Part shown: in pieces, positions 62,337 through 64,000 of the stretch
How the letters are laid out: each line of letters opens with the position of its first letter
Numbering within the stretch: the stretch's first letter is position 1
Assembly: GCF_035961655.1 (NCBI RefSeq)
Contig: NZ_CP108393.1
Location: 5,565,001-5,629,000, forward strand
Length of the DNA stretch: 64,000 nt
Direction: 5' to 3'
DNA from: Streptomyces sp. NBC_01317
Lineage (GTDB): Bacteria > Actinomycetota > Actinomycetes > Streptomycetales > Streptomycetaceae
The notes under the pieces: generated by a model
The model's database searches: none
Seen by the model: the letters and a program-made list of their open reading frames with translations, nothing else
Told to the model about the DNA's origin: nothing
Translations under genes and position numbers: made by a program

Positions 62337-62891
62337 TCAGGCGGTGTCGGGGGCCTCACACACCCAGGTGAGCAGCGTGTACGTACGCCCCTTGTCCGTG
62401 ACGGTCTCCGGCGGCGCGTCCGTGAGCCGGAACCCGGCCGCGCGGGCCACCGCCATGCTCGGGTGATTGTCCGGCTCGATCTCCAGCACGACGCGGGGCA
62501 GCCGCGCCACGCCCAGCGCGTGCGCGACGACGAGCCGCACCGCCCGCACGGCGAGCCCCCGCCCCCGGTGCGCGGCGCCGACGGCGTAACCGATGCCGCC
62601 GGTACGGCGGTTGAGAAGCACCTCTCCGAGGGCGCGGCCCCCGTCGACGGTGACGGCGAGGTGCAGGGCCCTGCCCTCCTCCCGCGCCCGCCGGGCCCGG
62701 CGCAGATACGCGCGGGCGGCGGCGAGGTCGAAGGGCGCGGCGAGCGGGGTACGAAGGGCCACGCCGGGCTCGTCGAACAGCTCGACCATCACAGGGAGAT
62801 CGTCCTCGGTCCACTCCCGCAGCACCAGCCCGCCGCCGGGCGGGGGAACCGCCAACGGCCCCCGGGGCGCGTGCGCCTGGTTCTCGTCCAT
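62337..62891 (-). CDS. GNAT N-acetyltransferase (RimJ/RimL-like)
   Basis: A 184-residue acetyltransferase. The acetyl-CoA loop is AHRGRGLAVRAVRLV and the GIGYAV strand precedes it; NHPSMAVARAAGF is the usual C-terminal motif. It lies 7 bases from the SDR gene and is likely co-transcribed with it. Substrate unknown. Confidence 0.85.
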   Translation of the reverse strand: MDENQAHAPRGPLAVPPPGGGLVLREWTEDDLPVMVELFDEPGVALRTPLAAPFDLAAARAYLRRARRAREEGRALHLAVTVDGGRALGEVLLNRRTGGIGYAVGAAHRGRGLAVRAVRLVVAHALGVARLPRVVLEIEPDNHPSMAVARAAGFRLTDAPPETVTDKGRTYTLLTWVCEAPDTA

Positions 62892-62898
62892 GGCCCTC

Positions 62899-63639
62899 CT
62901 ACCGCCCGCCCGCGACCCGTAGCACCGTGCCCGTCGTGTACGAGGCGTCGGGGGAGAGGAGCCAGGTGATCGCGGCGGCGATTTCGTGGGGTTCGCCCGG
63001 GCGGCCCAGGGGGATCGTGGGGGCCGCCTTGGCGGGGCGGTCGGGGTCGCCCATCGTCGCGTGCATCTCGGTGTTGATGATGCCGGGCGCGACCGCGTTG
63101 ACGCGGATGCCCTCGGGGCCGAGTTCCTTCGCCAGGCCGACCGTCAGGGAGTCGGTGGCCGCCTTCGTCGCCGCGTAGTGGACGTATTCGCCGGGACTGC
63201 CCAGCCCGGCGGCGGTGGACGAGACGTTGACGATCGCGCCCGAGCCCCTCGCTCCCATGTCCCGGGCCGCCCTGCGGCAACACAGCAGGTAGCCCAGGAG
63301 GTTCACCTCCAGCACCCGCCGCAGGTCGGCGGTGCGCGTGTCGGCGAGCCGGCCCAGCGGGCCCGTCACCCCGGCGTTGTTGACCAGGTTGTTCACCGGC
63401 CCCAGCGTGGCCGTGGCGACGTCGAACAGCCGCTCCACGTCCGCCTCGTCGGCGGTGTCCGCCCGTACGGTGACACACCGCGCCCCGGCCGCCCGCACGG
63501 CGAGCGCCGTCGACCCGGCGGCGGCGCCGTCACTGACGTACCCGAGGACCAGGTCGTGCCCATCGGCCGCCAGCCGGACGCACGTCGCCGCGCCGATCCC
63601 CCGACTGCCCCCGGTGACGATGGTGACCGGACGTGACAC
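62899..63639 (-). CDS. Short-chain dehydrogenase/reductase
   Basis: A 246-residue classical SDR. NAD(P) motif TGGSRGIGAA (8-17), NNAG, and the catalytic triad Ser (VSSTAAG), Tyr and Lys (YAATKAA). Similar to FabG-like 3-oxoacyl reductases. GTG 63639 has GGGAGG 5 bases upstream; a longer frame is less likely. Substrate unknown. A 17-bp palindrome with further GTGATC half-sites lies upstream. Confidence 0.88.
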   Translation of the reverse strand: MSRPVTIVTGGSRGIGAATCVRLAADGHDLVLGYVSDGAAAGSTALAVRAAGARCVTVRADTADEADVERLFDVATATLGPVNNLVNNAGVTGPLGRLADTRTADLRRVLEVNLLGYLLCCRRAARDMGARGSGAIVNVSSTAAGLGSPGEYVHYAATKAATDSLTVGLAKELGPEGIRVNAVAPGIINTEMHATMGDPDRPAKAAPTIPLGRPGEPHEIAAAITWLLSPDASYTTGTVLRVAGGR

Positions 63640-63651
63640 GCGTTGCCTCCC

Positions 63652-63691
63652 GTGATCCCCGTGATCGCCGCGATCACTGTGGCGTGATCGC
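63652..63691. promoter_or_regulatory. GTGATC palindrome cluster upstream of SDR
   Basis: GTGATCGCCGCGATCAC (63661-63677) is a perfect 17-bp palindrome. Additional GTGATC (63652-63657) and GTGATCGC (63684-63691) half-sites flank it. It lies 13-52 bases upstream of the SDR start and is a strong candidate operator. Confidence 0.6.
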
Positions 63692-63744
63692 TGCGGACCC
63701 AGTCGTACCGCATCGCCCACACCCCCGGCCACCAGGGGCCCGGG

Positions 63745-64000
63745 TCAGCCCACCGGCTCCTTCTCCCGCACCGCCGCCGCCCCGCCACTCCCGCCCGCCG
63801 CCCCAGGCGCCCGCCCGCCCGGCAGCAGCCGCGCCAGCCAGTGCGACCGGCCCGCCGCCAGCGGCCCGAGGACCGCCAGGACCAGCACATAGCCCGCGAT
63901 GAACGGCGCCAGCCGCTCGTCCAGCGCGGCCCCCGCCGCCATCGTCGCCAGGATCAGGGCGAATTCGCCGCGCGCCAGCAGCGTCGTGGAGATGTTCGCC
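63745..64000 (-). CDS. Cation/proton antiporter, partial (C-terminal end)
   Basis: The reading frame is open through the window edge. It contains LLARGEFALILATMAAGAA and the hydrophobic IAGYVLVLAVLGPLAAG, matching the last two membrane helices of CPA2 (KefB-type) antiporters. A hydrophilic tail ends EKEPVG. N-terminal part lies beyond 64000. Confidence 0.7.
   Translation of the reverse strand, partial: ANISTTLLARGEFALILATMAAGAALDERLAPFIAGYVLVLAVLGPLAAGRSHWLARLLPGGRAPGAAGGSGGAAAVREKEPVG

Overview
The window is very GC-rich with strong third-position GC bias, many GTG/TTG starts, AGGAGG-type ribosome sites, and Streptomyces hallmarks: SsbB, paired dynamin-like GTPases, a csn chito-oligosaccharide operon, LAxTG surface proteins and Nur-controlled SodF. 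I read it as an internal chromosomal segment of a Streptomyces. Gene order in several blocks resembles the S. coelicolor core chromosome as I remember it, but no alignment was run. There is no prophage, insertion sequence, CRISPR array or secondary-metabolite cluster.

Layout. 0-1.6 kb: a degraded edge (truncated tautomerase next to a frameshifted SnoaL-like remnant), a TetR repressor flanked by two near-identical operators, and tRNA-Arg(UCU). 1.9-6.4 kb: two dynamin-like GTPases (DynA/DynB type) followed by ssbB, a sporulation-division neighbourhood with two DnaA-box-like 9-mers ahead of ssbB. 6.6-8.1 kb: a thioester-forming, sortase-anchored surface protein. 8.2-10.1 kb: an arsR-acr3-arsC arsenic cassette. 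10.4-14.9 kb: ettA, a hotdog thioesterase, a conserved unknown, a truncated haemoglobin and a PCMT-like methyltransferase.

14.9-27.0 kb, all on the minus strand, is the most interesting block: glnX-glnH-(coiled-coil unknown)-pknG-PP2C-VWA-FHA. It joins the mycobacterial-type amino-acid-sensing GlnX/GlnH/PknG pathway to a phosphatase, a von Willebrand factor A protein and an FHA reader. Kinase, phosphatase and FHA protein each carry N-terminal zinc ribbons followed by long low-complexity linkers. This reads as a complete sensor-writer-eraser-reader circuit.

27.3-34.4 kb is a csnR-E-F-G-H-K type operon: ROK repressor, lipoprotein, two permeases, GH4 glycosidase and BadF-type kinase. A perfect palindrome and a half-site sit on the csnR promoter and a 16-bp-stem terminator closes the operon. 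No ATPase is encoded, so a shared one such as MsiK is presumably used. A secreted GH84-like enzyme lies close by.

34.5-64 kb is mostly housekeeping: MscS channel, HNH protein, malQ, two pepN paralogues, asd, two secreted enzymes (S8 and S12 families), a lone AbiEi/DUF559-like protein, a mycothiol-type nitroreductase, sodF with a Nur box on its promoter, bioY, rpiB, a Nei-type glycosylase, an Eis-like acetyltransferase, a SpoIIE-type phosphatase, a GNAT, an SDR with a 17-bp palindrome upstream, and the end of a cation/proton antiporter that runs off the window.
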